From Saprospiraceae bacterium (GTDB lineage: Bacteria > Bacteroidota > Bacteroidia > Chitinophagales > Saprospiraceae): 64,000 nucleotides of DNA. Under the pieces are notes generated by a model. That model ran no database searches and was not told the origin of the DNA. It saw nothing but the letters and a program-made list of their open reading frames with translations. The position numbers were made by a program, and so were the translations under genes. The first letter of the stretch is position 1. Each line of letters begins with the position of its first letter. Of this stretch, positions 8,190 through 16,511 are shown piece by piece. The stretch spans positions 1 through 64,000 of the forward strand of contig JANQQI010000027.1 of the NCBI GenBank assembly GCA_028285085.1, read 5' to 3'.

Positions 8190-11168
8190 TTAATACGATA
8201 GTTGTAAACGGTACTTTGTTCCTGCCTCGTTCGATTCATAATTTAGCTCACAACCAATTTCCTGCGCCCGCCAGCGGATATTATCCAAGCCTTGACCACG
8301 ATGCTTGGCGACCGTGTCAAACCCCTTACCATTGTCGCCGATCAAGATGTCTAGGTGTTTATCCGCCGTGACATTGAAAGTAATAATACTGCCTTCCGCG
8401 TGTTTGATAATATTGTGGATAATTTCCTGTAGGATGGCTTTAAGATGAACGACCGTGCTGGCCTCCAATTGGATATCCTGTGAAATATTCTCGTTAACGA
8501 CTAGGTCATAGGGACTTTGCTCACCAAGCAACCGGAGTGTGAATACTTTAATGAGGTCCACAAATTCGGTCAACGCCATGGGTTGACCTTTAAGAACCCA
8601 AATGGTATCCCGGAGGCTAGACAGAATATTTTGAGCATCACGTTGCATACGCTCCAGTTGATTGACAGAGGGCTGACCACTGGTGGTTTGCAATTGTTGC
8701 AGCTTAGCGATCAAGGCCGTAGTGTTGGCGCCCATGTTATCGTGTAATTCCCGAGAGATACGCTGTCGCTCGGCTTCCAGGGTAGCCTGGCGCTGCTGCG
8801 CCAGGCGCTTTTTGGCGAGTTGGCGGCGGCGGTACAATTGCCAAATGCCCCACAAGCCGCCACCGAAAACGCTTAGCAGCAAAGCGATAAACCATGGCGC
8901 CTGGTAATAAGGGCGCGCAATCCGCAATTGAATGTTCTGTGTGATAGCCGGTGTTCCGTCCGCCAGCCGCAACCGAAAGGTATAATCACCGGGCGGCAAC
9001 TGTGGATAGCGCGCAGCGGATTGACGAGTCGTGATCCAATGTTGATCAAAGCCAGCGAGTTGATAGCTGAATTGAAGACTATTGCGATAGGGGAGGAGCA
9101 AGTCTTGAAAGTAAAAGGTCAGCGTATTTTGCTCGGGTGACAACTGCCATACGGTTGAAGCCTTTGGCCGAGACTGAGGCAGTCGATCATTGATGCTCAC
9201 CGCGGAGATGACCAACGGAATAGTGTCTTGCAATCGATTATTATGCGTTGGATCAATACTGGTAATGCCACCGATCCCGCTAAAGTATAATTTACCATCG
9301 GCAGCTTTCCAAAAACCGTAAGAGTTAAACTCCGTTGCGGAGATGCCATCGGTTTGGTCGTAGTTGCGCACTTGCCAGGTTTTAGGGTTGATTCGACTCA
9401 ATCCTTGATTAGTAGATACCCAAATGTTTTGGAAGGTATCGACCAGCGCACCATAAATATAGTTGTTGTTTAAACCCAAATTTTGATTAACGATGCGTAA
9501 GCTATCACCAAATAAATAGAGCCCCGTTGCGGTACTCACCATTAAGCCCAGGTTCGCTTCGCGACGAATATCTTTAATCATAATCCCTTCGAGAGCAGGA
9601 ACCGACTGGCAAGGGAAATCTTGACATTGAAACAATCCACTTGTCGTACCAATCCAGAGTTGGTTATTGTCCAGAAAGAATTTAGTGATCGGTGCAGGTA
9701 GACAAAACTGTTTTTGAAATTGTAATCGTTCTAAATCAAGTTGATACGCGCAATTTGCTACACTCACCAAGGCCGTTTGAGAGTCGATTTGTTCATAAAA
9801 AAGATAGCTATCCGAAAATTCAGTCACGAGGACCTGTGCTTGGAGTAGCTGATAATAATCAACCCATTGATTTTTTTTTACATCATACTTGCCAAAAACG
9901 TTACTTCCGCTAAGTACAAATTGGTCGTTGCCCAAAGCATAGAGCCCATTGAACCCGGCAAAAATATTTGGTGCTTGCAAAGGAGCAGGTAAATTAACTG
10001 AAGTGGTAATGAGGTCTCGCTCCGGGCTAAAGACTTGTAGCCCCTGATTGAGTACATAGGCGTAACAGCGACCTTTTGAATCGGTGAAAATATTTTTAAT
10101 GATAGCCGGTGGTTGCTGCGGAATATCAAATGTAGAGAATTGTCGATCACCCAAAGCTCGGTAAATAACACCTTGCGGATCGGTGCCAATCCAGACATGA
10201 TCTTGGTGAATCAGGGCCTCATGAATAAAAAAATTCGGCTTGGTGTTATTTTGTTGACGATAGGCCTTGATAGTTTTTAATATCTGCAGACTGGTATCCA
10301 GTAAAATCAAATCGCCGGATAAAGTAATACCACACAAACGATCCGTTGAACTTTGCTGAGCGAAGTGATGGATTTGACGCAAAGGGGTTTGCTGCTGGAT
10401 ATTCAAACCTGATGCATCAGGCTGTGCAACCGCTAAGTATTCCGTTTTGCCATCCCAAACGTTGCATATGATTTTTTGAGGTGACAGCATTTTGAAAATC
10501 TGTCTGAGAACAGGGTATTGCGTATTGGAAAACTTAAAACGAATATCACCTGACAGGTCGCGACAAAAGATTGTACTAGAATCTAAATTGGTAGTATAGA
10601 GTGTCTGTAGTTCGGTGGCATAAAATAAATGGGCTTGATCGGATTCACTCTGCTGATCATCCAATTCTTCTAAACTTAAAAATTGTGAGGAATAGGTCTC
10701 TTTGATCATTGGTTTTTGCTGCTCCGGGTGGAAGCTTAGGTATCGAAATTCATGATCTGGTTGGAGTGGCTGAAGCAGCATACTAGTGTCATGCGTTATC
10801 GACAACTGCTCCAAACCGAAATTCCCAAGGATATATAACTGCTGATCATTGCCCACCACTAAATCGTAAATCGCAATATTGTGGATGCCTCGAATCTTGG
10901 CTTGGTATTGATAATTGAGAATATGCTCTCCGTCGAAGCGATTAAGGCCGGCTTGGGTACCAATCCATAGATAGCCGTCATGATCCACTACAATGGCACT
11001 AGCACTATTCTGTGTGAGGCCCGTTTCGGTGGACAGGCGTTGATAACCAAAGGTTTGGGCATTGATTTTTGAACCCGGCAACGCAAGAGCAAAAAAGAGT
11101 TGCAGTCCCAGTAAAAGGATGAATCCGGGATGATAAAACCTTTGTTTTGAAAAATGCTCGAAACGCAT
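8190..11168 (-). CDS. Sensor histidine kinase with periplasmic beta-propeller (Reg_prop/Y_Y_Y)
   Basis: Signal peptide (FILLLGLQLFFALALPGSKI), then about 650 residues of propeller-type sensor with blades such as DHDGYLWIGTQAGLNRFDG, NNQLWIGTTSGLFQC and FQNIWVSTNQGLSRINP. A Y_Y_Y Ig-like domain follows (LPPGDYTFRLRLADG), one membrane helix (WFIALLLSVFGGGLWGIWQL), a HisKA_3 domain (RQRISRELHDNMGAN, His809) and an ATPase domain (DNGKGFD, GQGLDNIRWRAQ). The sensor half resembles that of Bacteroidota hybrid two-component systems, but receiver and effector are encoded separately downstream. In such systems the propeller/Y_Y_Y region senses glycan fragments; a GH76-like gene is divergent from it. 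The actual ligand is not known. Confidence 0.9.
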   Translation of the reverse strand: MRFEHFSKQRFYHPGFILLLGLQLFFALALPGSKINAQTFGYQRLSTETGLTQNSASAIVVDHDGYLWIGTQAGLNRFDGEHILNYQYQAKIRGIHNIAIYDLVVGNDQQLYILGNFGLEQLSITHDTSMLLQPLQPDHEFRYLSFHPEQQKPMIKETYSSQFLSLEELDDQQSESDQAHLFYATELQTLYTTNLDSSTIFCRDLSGDIRFKFSNTQYPVLRQIFKMLSPQKIICNVWDGKTEYLAVAQPDASGLNIQQQTPLRQIHHFAQQSSTDRLCGITLSGDLILLDTSLQILKTIKAYRQQNNTKPNFFIHEALIHQDHVWIGTDPQGVIYRALGDRQFSTFDIPQQPPAIIKNIFTDSKGRCYAYVLNQGLQVFSPERDLITTSVNLPAPLQAPNIFAGFNGLYALGNDQFVLSGSNVFGKYDVKKNQWVDYYQLLQAQVLVTEFSDSYLFYEQIDSQTALVSVANCAYQLDLERLQFQKQFCLPAPITKFFLDNNQLWIGTTSGLFQCQDFPCQSVPALEGIMIKDIRREANLGLMVSTATGLYLFGDSLRIVNQNLGLNNNYIYGALVDTFQNIWVSTNQGLSRINPKTWQVRNYDQTDGISATEFNSYGFWKAADGKLYFSGIGGITSIDPTHNNRLQDTIPLVISAVSINDRLPQSRPKASTVWQLSPEQNTLTFYFQDLLLPYRNSLQFSYQLAGFDQHWITTRQSAARYPQLPPGDYTFRLRLADGTPAITQNIQLRIARPYYQAPWFIALLLSVFGGGLWGIWQLYRRRQLAKKRLAQQRQATLEAERQRISRELHDNMGANTTALIAKLQQLQTTSGQPSVNQLERMQRDAQNILSSLRDTIWVLKGQPMALTEFVDLIKVFTLRLLGEQSPYDLVVNENISQDIQLEASTVVHLKAILQEIIHNIIKHAEGSIITFNVTADKHLDILIGDNGKGFDTVAKHRGQGLDNIRWRAQEIGCELNYESNEAGTKYRLQLSY

Positions 11169-11577
11169 GGGCTAAAGTTCTGCCTTCTTTTTGATCAAAG
11201 AAATACGCCAAAGGTAGTAGGCACTAATCTGTTAGGTAAAAATACCTGATTTATACGCATTGTAAAAAATATGCATGTATTGTTTTCTTAAATTCAAACT
11301 TCTAGCGTAATTTTCAGTGTCGGAAATTGAGTACTCTTCACGATATCGACAGCGAACTTCACCTTTATTTAGTTTAGACCAGAGTTCGTCATACTTTACC
11401 CATAAGTTTCAAATCGATTCTTTCTTCTCGTGAGAAGATAGCCACGAGAGGTGTCCGCTGAATCTGCAATTTATCAATTGCGACAGACCAGCTTTTGAGA
11501 TCGAAGCCATTAAGGTGTCGATAGTTGTCGATCCCATTAAACCCCAATTTTATAACCCTAAAAAAAATCACAAAATC
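11169..11577. other. Gene-free divergent intergenic region
   Basis: This 0.4-kb gap separates the minus-strand propeller kinase from the plus-strand GH76-like gene and must hold both promoters. I see no gene. A weak promoter-like pair is present (TTG at 11280-11282 and TAATTTTC at 11308-11315), but the 25-bp spacer is long and the last base is off consensus. Confidence 0.4.
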
Positions 11578-13089
11578 ATGGCTCATGACACTTTATCTTC
11601 AGTAAGTGTTGATGCGTTGAAAAAAGAAGCGCAACAGATTTTCCAACACCAAATCATTCATAACCTCTATCACAACACCGAGTATTTTGACAATCGGTTT
11701 AATCACAATGTATATAATATGTGGCGTTGTGCTTGGGCGTACGATACGTTCAACGATTATTTTGAAATATTCCCATCCGAAGCAACGACCACTGTAGTGC
11801 CGGGAGATACCAATCCGCTCTACAAGCAAATCATGGAGACTTACTTTGCTGCAACTGGTGGTAATTGGTGGGACGATTTCGCCTGGGGTGGTATTGCTGC
11901 ACTGAGAGCAGCTAACAGTGGTATCAATTACGGTGCTGATATCGAAACATCTTATGTACAACTAGCAGTGAATGCCTATGCTTATATGCATGGTCCGGGA
12001 TGGAGCACTAGTACCGCAATGGAGGACGTTGTGCCTTTCCCAAAATTGGCGGGCTGGAAAGAGCTATTACACTACGTACAAAATCATGGCTCCGATATTG
12101 GCGCTCCCAATTCATACAACCATGTACCCGCTACTGTAAACGGCAATCCCGGTACAGACTTTGCGCCGGGAGTGACCACCGGTGGTATTTGGAATGCTCC
12201 CATCAATGCTAATTCCAAATTAAAACCTATTCCTACGGCCGATCCTACTGTTCAAAACCTGGCCAGCATTCAGAATACTGTAACGAATGGTTCACATATG
12301 GTGTTATCATTGCGGTTATTACACGCTTATCATTCTAATAGTACTTATAAGACCTTGATGGACAACGCCAAAGTCGATGTTGATAAAATGTACAACTTCT
12401 GGTCTGGTCAAATGAGTTGGTTTGATGGTTGGATGGGTAAAACCGGAGATCACTGTATGAAAATGGATGCAGGTAGTGGTGTTTTAGTGCGCGAACGGGC
12501 ACCATCTTATGCCTCGGGTGACTTTGACAGCTCTTTCTATCCCAAATTGGCTTGGACCGGAGATCAGGGTATCCTAACTGGTGCTTTACTGGATTATGCT
12601 CAGGCGAAAGCTAATCCACAGGCATGGCTGGGTAAAACCACGGCGCCGGTATTTAGTAATCTCCCCGAAGCAGCGGATATCATTGCAGGGGTACATGCTA
12701 GTTGCTACGGGCAGGATAGTCAGGCGACATCGGCCTTGCATCCTTGGGTATTCCACACCGAGCATTCCAATGATTTAAATGATTCCTTTGGTCCCGGCGA
12801 TGATGGAGACTACCGTACAGGAAATGCCGTCTTTTATCGTTATCTCGGACAATATCTTGATGCAGGAAATACTATTTCGTTGGATTATCAGCACCAAATT
12901 ATTGACGAGGCAGAAGCGATTCTGAATAATAAGATTCCTAACGATAATGCTGCCGCTTATTGTGAAGGGTATTCCTATAACTATTGGGCGGATGGCAATA
13001 CCGATACCGGAAAGATGACGCATTACGTCAATCGTTTAGCTGCAATCTGCTTGGCGATAAAAGTTCTACAAAATCAGGAGGGTAATTAA
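11578..13089 (+). CDS. GH76-like (alpha/alpha)6-barrel glycosidase, cytoplasmic form
   Basis: The pattern GGNWWDDFAWGGIAALRAA (WWDD at residues 97-100 from this start) matches the paired-aspartate catalytic region of family GH76 alpha-1,6-mannanases, and LAWTGDQGILTGALLDYAQ matches the family's NQG-type helix further on. Several aromatic-rich helices follow, as expected of a six-hairpin barrel. No signal peptide is visible from either the GTG at 11515 or the ATG at 11578; the ATG is preferred. That is odd for a polysaccharide hydrolase, so it may act on imported oligosaccharides or be a distant homologue with another role. The gene is divergent from the propeller kinase and followed by a terminator. 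Confidence 0.6.
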   Translation: MAHDTLSSVSVDALKKEAQQIFQHQIIHNLYHNTEYFDNRFNHNVYNMWRCAWAYDTFNDYFEIFPSEATTTVVPGDTNPLYKQIMETYFAATGGNWWDDFAWGGIAALRAANSGINYGADIETSYVQLAVNAYAYMHGPGWSTSTAMEDVVPFPKLAGWKELLHYVQNHGSDIGAPNSYNHVPATVNGNPGTDFAPGVTTGGIWNAPINANSKLKPIPTADPTVQNLASIQNTVTNGSHMVLSLRLLHAYHSNSTYKTLMDNAKVDVDKMYNFWSGQMSWFDGWMGKTGDHCMKMDAGSGVLVRERAPSYASGDFDSSFYPKLAWTGDQGILTGALLDYAQAKANPQAWLGKTTAPVFSNLPEAADIIAGVHASCYGQDSQATSALHPWVFHTEHSNDLNDSFGPGDDGDYRTGNAVFYRYLGQYLDAGNTISLDYQHQIIDEAEAILNNKIPNDNAAAYCEGYSYNYWADGNTDTGKMTHYVNRLAAICLAIKVLQNQEGN

Positions 13090-13119
13090 TCTTACCTATT
13101 AGTTCTTATTCAGTTTTTG

Positions 13120-13156
13120 ATGAATCAGTTCGGTCGCCCGGGCTGATTCATTTCTT
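13120..13156 (+). terminator. Terminator after the GH76-like gene
   Basis: TGAATCAG (13121-13128) pairs with CTGATTCA (13143-13150), with GC-rich loop and a T-rich tail (TTTCTTTT). It lies 30 bases beyond the stop codon. Confidence 0.75.
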
Positions 13157-13176
13157 TTGCCCCCGGGGATTTGATC

Positions 13177-13213
13177 AAAAAGAAAAACGGCTTAGAGATT
13201 TTTCCCTAAGCCG
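13177..13213 (-). terminator. Terminator of the tail-fibre-like gene
   Basis: Read on the minus strand, CGGCTTAG (13213-13206) pairs with CTAAGCCG (13195-13188), followed by a T-rich tract TTTTTCTTTTT. It lies about 95 bases past the stop of the minus-strand gene, beyond a second hairpin. Confidence 0.8.
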
Positions 13214-13241
13214 CTGCGATTATAATTTGATAGGCTGTTCA

Positions 13242-13285
13242 ACGGGCCAGTCACCATTAAGAAGGTGCCACATCAGCTGGCCCGT
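13242..13285 (-). other. 3'-UTR hairpin
   Basis: ACGGGCCAG (13242-13250) and CTGGCCCGT (13277-13285) form a perfect 9-bp stem with a small inner CACC/GGTG pairing. It begins 21 bases after the stop codon of the minus-strand gene and has no T-run, so it is more likely a transcript-stabilising structure than a terminator. Confidence 0.5.
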
Positions 13286-13306
13286 ATCAAGCCATCATGG
13301 AGAAAA

Positions 13307-14881
13307 TTATTTTTGTACGATCATGATGTTAGTAGCTACATTAGCACCATCAACGTTGATAGCGTAAACATAAGTACCGCTACCCATGCTGCGTGCATCC
13401 AACTCAACCATACCTTCACCTGACTGGATGTCGAAAGACTGAACCAAAGTACCGTCCATAGTGAATACGTCCAAAGTTGCGTTCATTACGTCTGCTGGCA
13501 ATTCGTACTCGATTGTTGTAATGTCGCTGAAAGGATTTGGACGATTCTGGCTTAGCTTAACGCTTTTGAATACCTGCTCAGCTGCAGTTTCAGTATTTGA
13601 AGTAGCGCTTAGGCTTTGCTCGATAGCTGCCAAACGAGCTTCCAAAGTAGCGATTTTATCATTTTGAGCATCCAATTGGTTTTGCTGCTCAGCGATCACT
13701 TCTTCTTGTGATTCGATCACTTCTTGTTGCTCCTTGATACCTTCCGTCAAAAGAGGGATAATTTCAGTGTACTTGATACCGATCAAGCCATCTTCTTTGC
13801 TGGTAGAAGTTACTTCAGGAATTACAGCTTTTACATCCTGAGCGATGAAACCATAAACTTTACCTTGTGGCAAAATCATGTCAGGGTTGCGATCTGTATC
13901 ATAGGTGTAAGTTACACCGTTCAATTGCTTAACGAGATCCAATGCGTTAGGAATTACCTCAACGTCTTTTTTCAATCGCTTGTCAGAGAACACAGACCAG
14001 CTACCGTTTACGCGGCCAGCACCATCGAAGATCAATTGGTAACCTGAACCACCGATGTCCGCACCCAAGCGTAGCAAACGTGTAGAACAAGTTGAGCTAG
14101 TACTAGGATTACGTACTGCAAAAGTCAAATCGTCAGCAGTACTTTCCCAAAGAATCGTAGGGATTTTAGCATCCATACCAACGTTGATAGAGTTGTTAAT
14201 GTCTGTCTGTGAGCGGAAACCGTAAAGGTCACAAGGTGCAGGACCACCAGGGCCACCAGACTGTCCAAGGCCAGTTGCGCGGTTGTTGATGAAGTTAGCA
14301 GCAGTTGTACCTGGATCAGTAACCAATAAGTTTGTTCCACGAACGTCAAAAGTACTCAGAGGAGCAGTCGTATTAATACCGGCTACTTGGTCGGCGAAAT
14401 TACCGTAGATTAATGGTGTACCAGTACTAACAGCGATGTAAAGTTGATTGTCAACGTCCGCTAGGCCAGCGCCAGCGCGGAATCCTAAAAATACATTGCG
14501 GTTACCAAAAGTACCACTACCGGCTAAAGCACCAATGTAAGTACTTGCACCAGAAGTTTTGGTACCTGTCAGAGCACCTGCTTCATAACCGAAGAAAGAA
14601 TTAACCTCACCTTCGTGGTTGCGGCCAGCATTGTGTCCATCATAAGTGTTAGCGGCAGAATTGACAACGTCAAATCCCGCTAAACCACCAGTAAAGGTGT
14701 TGTACTTAGAGCTATTGTTCAAAGCATTACCAGTGTTGAAACCAACGAGGGAGTTTTGAAAACCGGGAACTCCGGAGTTGTCAGGATAAACGGCATTGTT
14801 TTGGGCGAAAGTAAAGGTACAAAAGGCCATTGCCAGACATACCAAAATAGTAGACTGAAGATGTTTCATTTGATGTTTCAT
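13307..14881 (-). CDS. Secreted tail-fibre-like protein: beta-roll head, S74 chaperone domain, coiled coil, T9SS type A signal
   Basis: A signal peptide (STILVCLAMAFCTFTFAQ) is followed by YadA-head-like repeats of about 15-30 residues (NTFTGGLAG, NSFFGYEAG, NVFLGFRAG). Next comes a Peptidase_S74 intramolecular chaperone domain (SDKRLKKDVEVIPNALDLVK ... YGFIAQDVKAVIPEV), a trimeric coiled coil (EQQEVIESQEEVIAEQQNQL) and a C-terminal type A sorting domain (LSQNRPNPFSDITTIEYELP). S74 domains normally drive trimer folding in phage tail spikes; here the module is exported by type IX secretion to the surface. Codon use is narrow (frequent GGT, GTT, CGT, AAC), suggesting high expression. ATG codons at 14881 and 14869 are both possible. 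Receptor or role unknown. Confidence 0.85.
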   Translation of the reverse strand: MKHQMKHLQSTILVCLAMAFCTFTFAQNNAVYPDNSGVPGFQNSLVGFNTGNALNNSSKYNTFTGGLAGFDVVNSAANTYDGHNAGRNHEGEVNSFFGYEAGALTGTKTSGASTYIGALAGSGTFGNRNVFLGFRAGAGLADVDNQLYIAVSTGTPLIYGNFADQVAGINTTAPLSTFDVRGTNLLVTDPGTTAANFINNRATGLGQSGGPGGPAPCDLYGFRSQTDINNSINVGMDAKIPTILWESTADDLTFAVRNPSTSSTCSTRLLRLGADIGGSGYQLIFDGAGRVNGSWSVFSDKRLKKDVEVIPNALDLVKQLNGVTYTYDTDRNPDMILPQGKVYGFIAQDVKAVIPEVTSTSKEDGLIGIKYTEIIPLLTEGIKEQQEVIESQEEVIAEQQNQLDAQNDKIATLEARLAAIEQSLSATSNTETAAEQVFKSVKLSQNRPNPFSDITTIEYELPADVMNATLDVFTMDGTLVQSFDIQSGEGMVELDARSMGSGTYVYAINVDGANVATNIMIVQK

Positions 14882-15530
14882 TTTTTTATTAAAAGAAATA
14901 TAAGTCAGGGTGAAGATGTGGCACCTTCACAAAAATATTTGCCAGATAGTTGTTTAATTATTTTTTATGCAACAGATAATTAGATGTTGACTATGCTTTT
15001 GTGCACTAAAAAACTAAATAAATGCACAATATTTTTTCGTTGTTAAATAATTCGATAATTAATTACAAAAACAGATACACTACTCATAATGTCAATGCGC
15101 GGTTATCCGCGAATTAATTCTGTTTTAATTCGAAAAAAAATTAAAATTTACTATTTTTAAAATAGAATTATAGCCGAATTAAAGTAAATCTAATAAGCTG
15201 ATTTACAGAAACTTGTGATTTCTATTTTGCAAATGAAAATTATCTCGAAAAATCAGGAGATAAAAGTAGTAGCAGATAGTGGTTGACAACTGGTGTTATC
15301 CGAAATTGTTGTGAAAACTGTTTGTGTGAATTAAGACACTTTTGGTAAGCGTGCTTGGGCGATGAGTTTTAAAGATGTCCAAATATAAAACGAAAACAGC
15401 GCCATTGCAAATAAGTTTAAAATTATTTTTAAAATATTTTAAAGCTTCAATGATGTTGCATTAATTAGTCTCATTCTTTTTAGATTTTACTCTTACTGTT
15501 TATTCTTTTTATTACCCTAAATGAAAAGCC
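14882..15530. other. AT-rich gene-free region (649 bp)
   Basis: No coding frame is supportable. It carries the promoters of the two divergent genes on its sides, a small hairpin CGCGG-ttat-CCGCG (15098-15111) next to the palindrome GAATTAATTC, and long A/T runs. A TATTTTTG box reads on the minus strand at 14937-14930, but I find no TTG at the right distance, so I do not call a promoter. Confidence 0.5.
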
Positions 15531-16511
15531 ATGATTACTACCGCTCTGCTTAAGAAATTAAAAAATTACACCCGAATCACCACTGCCTTTGGTCCCGAAG
15601 ATATGGCGTTGGATACGATGGATGCTGATGGCCCACGCCTTATTTTTTCGTGTACCAAACACAAAGGGCAGAAAAAGCTTGCCGGTGATTTACAATTCTA
15701 TTATGTAAAACGCGACGAACAAAAAGCAACCCCTTTTGAATTGGAAGGTTATTCTAAAGCTGATTTACGGCCGCACGGAATAGCGTTGCATCAAGAGGGC
15801 GATGAGCAATTTTTGTACGTTATTTCACACGAGCAAAAAAATAAGGTGCATAAAATACTCAAATTTCGAGTGGCGCATCGAAAGCTGGTCAAAATGCCTT
15901 TTGCGCATGAGACGCATCCCGTTATTTCTAATCCCAATGATTTATTTGTTGCTGCGAATGGCACCATTTATTTTTCGAATCCGCTAGGATTTGTCGGCGC
16001 GACCCTCGGTAAACGAAATAGCCATGTCGGTCGAATCAAACCGGGGCATGAGCCGGAGGTATTGATTGACAAAATGAATTATCCCAATGGCGTCTACTTG
16101 CTAGGTGAATATCTCTACGTCACGGAAAGCATTAAAAATCGATTCTTACGCTTTACCATGCAAGCAGACGGGACCGTAGCATCCAAGGTGAAGGACCTTG
16201 GTAAGATTAAAGGTGGTGACAATATTATGCGTACCGGCTCGGGATTTTATATCGCCGGGCATCCCAGCAAAATGGGTTTTTTAGTCCACGGATTGATGAA
16301 TTGGAATGCACCCAGCTCGGTGCATGTCTTTGATTTGGAGAAACAAAAACTGAAGCAAATCCTGCGTGTAAAAGGCAAGATCATCAGCGCCTCCTCTACG
16401 GCTTTGCTGCACGATGATTATCTCTATATTGCTCAGGTCAAGCGTAATTTCGTCTTGCGCATCGATCTGCGCCCGCTCAAAGATCAATTGGACTTACCGC
16501 CGACTGATTAG
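15531..16511 (+). CDS. Paraoxonase/SMP-30-like six-bladed beta-propeller
   Basis: The segments RPHGIALHQEGDEQFLYVIS, VISNPNDLFVAANGTIYFSN and MNYPNGVYLLGEYLYVTES match the calcium-binding strands of arylesterase/paraoxonase and SMP-30 propellers (Asn-Asp in PND, Asn in PNG). Length (326 residues) fits. There is no signal peptide, so it is probably cytoplasmic. Family members hydrolyse lactones or aryl esters; the substrate here is not known. Its stop codon overlaps by four bases the stop of the oppositely oriented esterase gene. Confidence 0.7.
   Translation: MITTALLKKLKNYTRITTAFGPEDMALDTMDADGPRLIFSCTKHKGQKKLAGDLQFYYVKRDEQKATPFELEGYSKADLRPHGIALHQEGDEQFLYVISHEQKNKVHKILKFRVAHRKLVKMPFAHETHPVISNPNDLFVAANGTIYFSNPLGFVGATLGKRNSHVGRIKPGHEPEVLIDKMNYPNGVYLLGEYLYVTESIKNRFLRFTMQADGTVASKVKDLGKIKGGDNIMRTGSGFYIAGHPSKMGFLVHGLMNWNAPSSVHVFDLEKQKLKQILRVKGKIISASSTALLHDDYLYIAQVKRNFVLRIDLRPLKDQLDLPPTD

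Noticed and set aside
14930..14937. TATTTTTG box (minus strand) as promoter of the tail-fibre-like gene
   Set aside because: No TTG at 17-23 bases; the nearest is 32 bases away.
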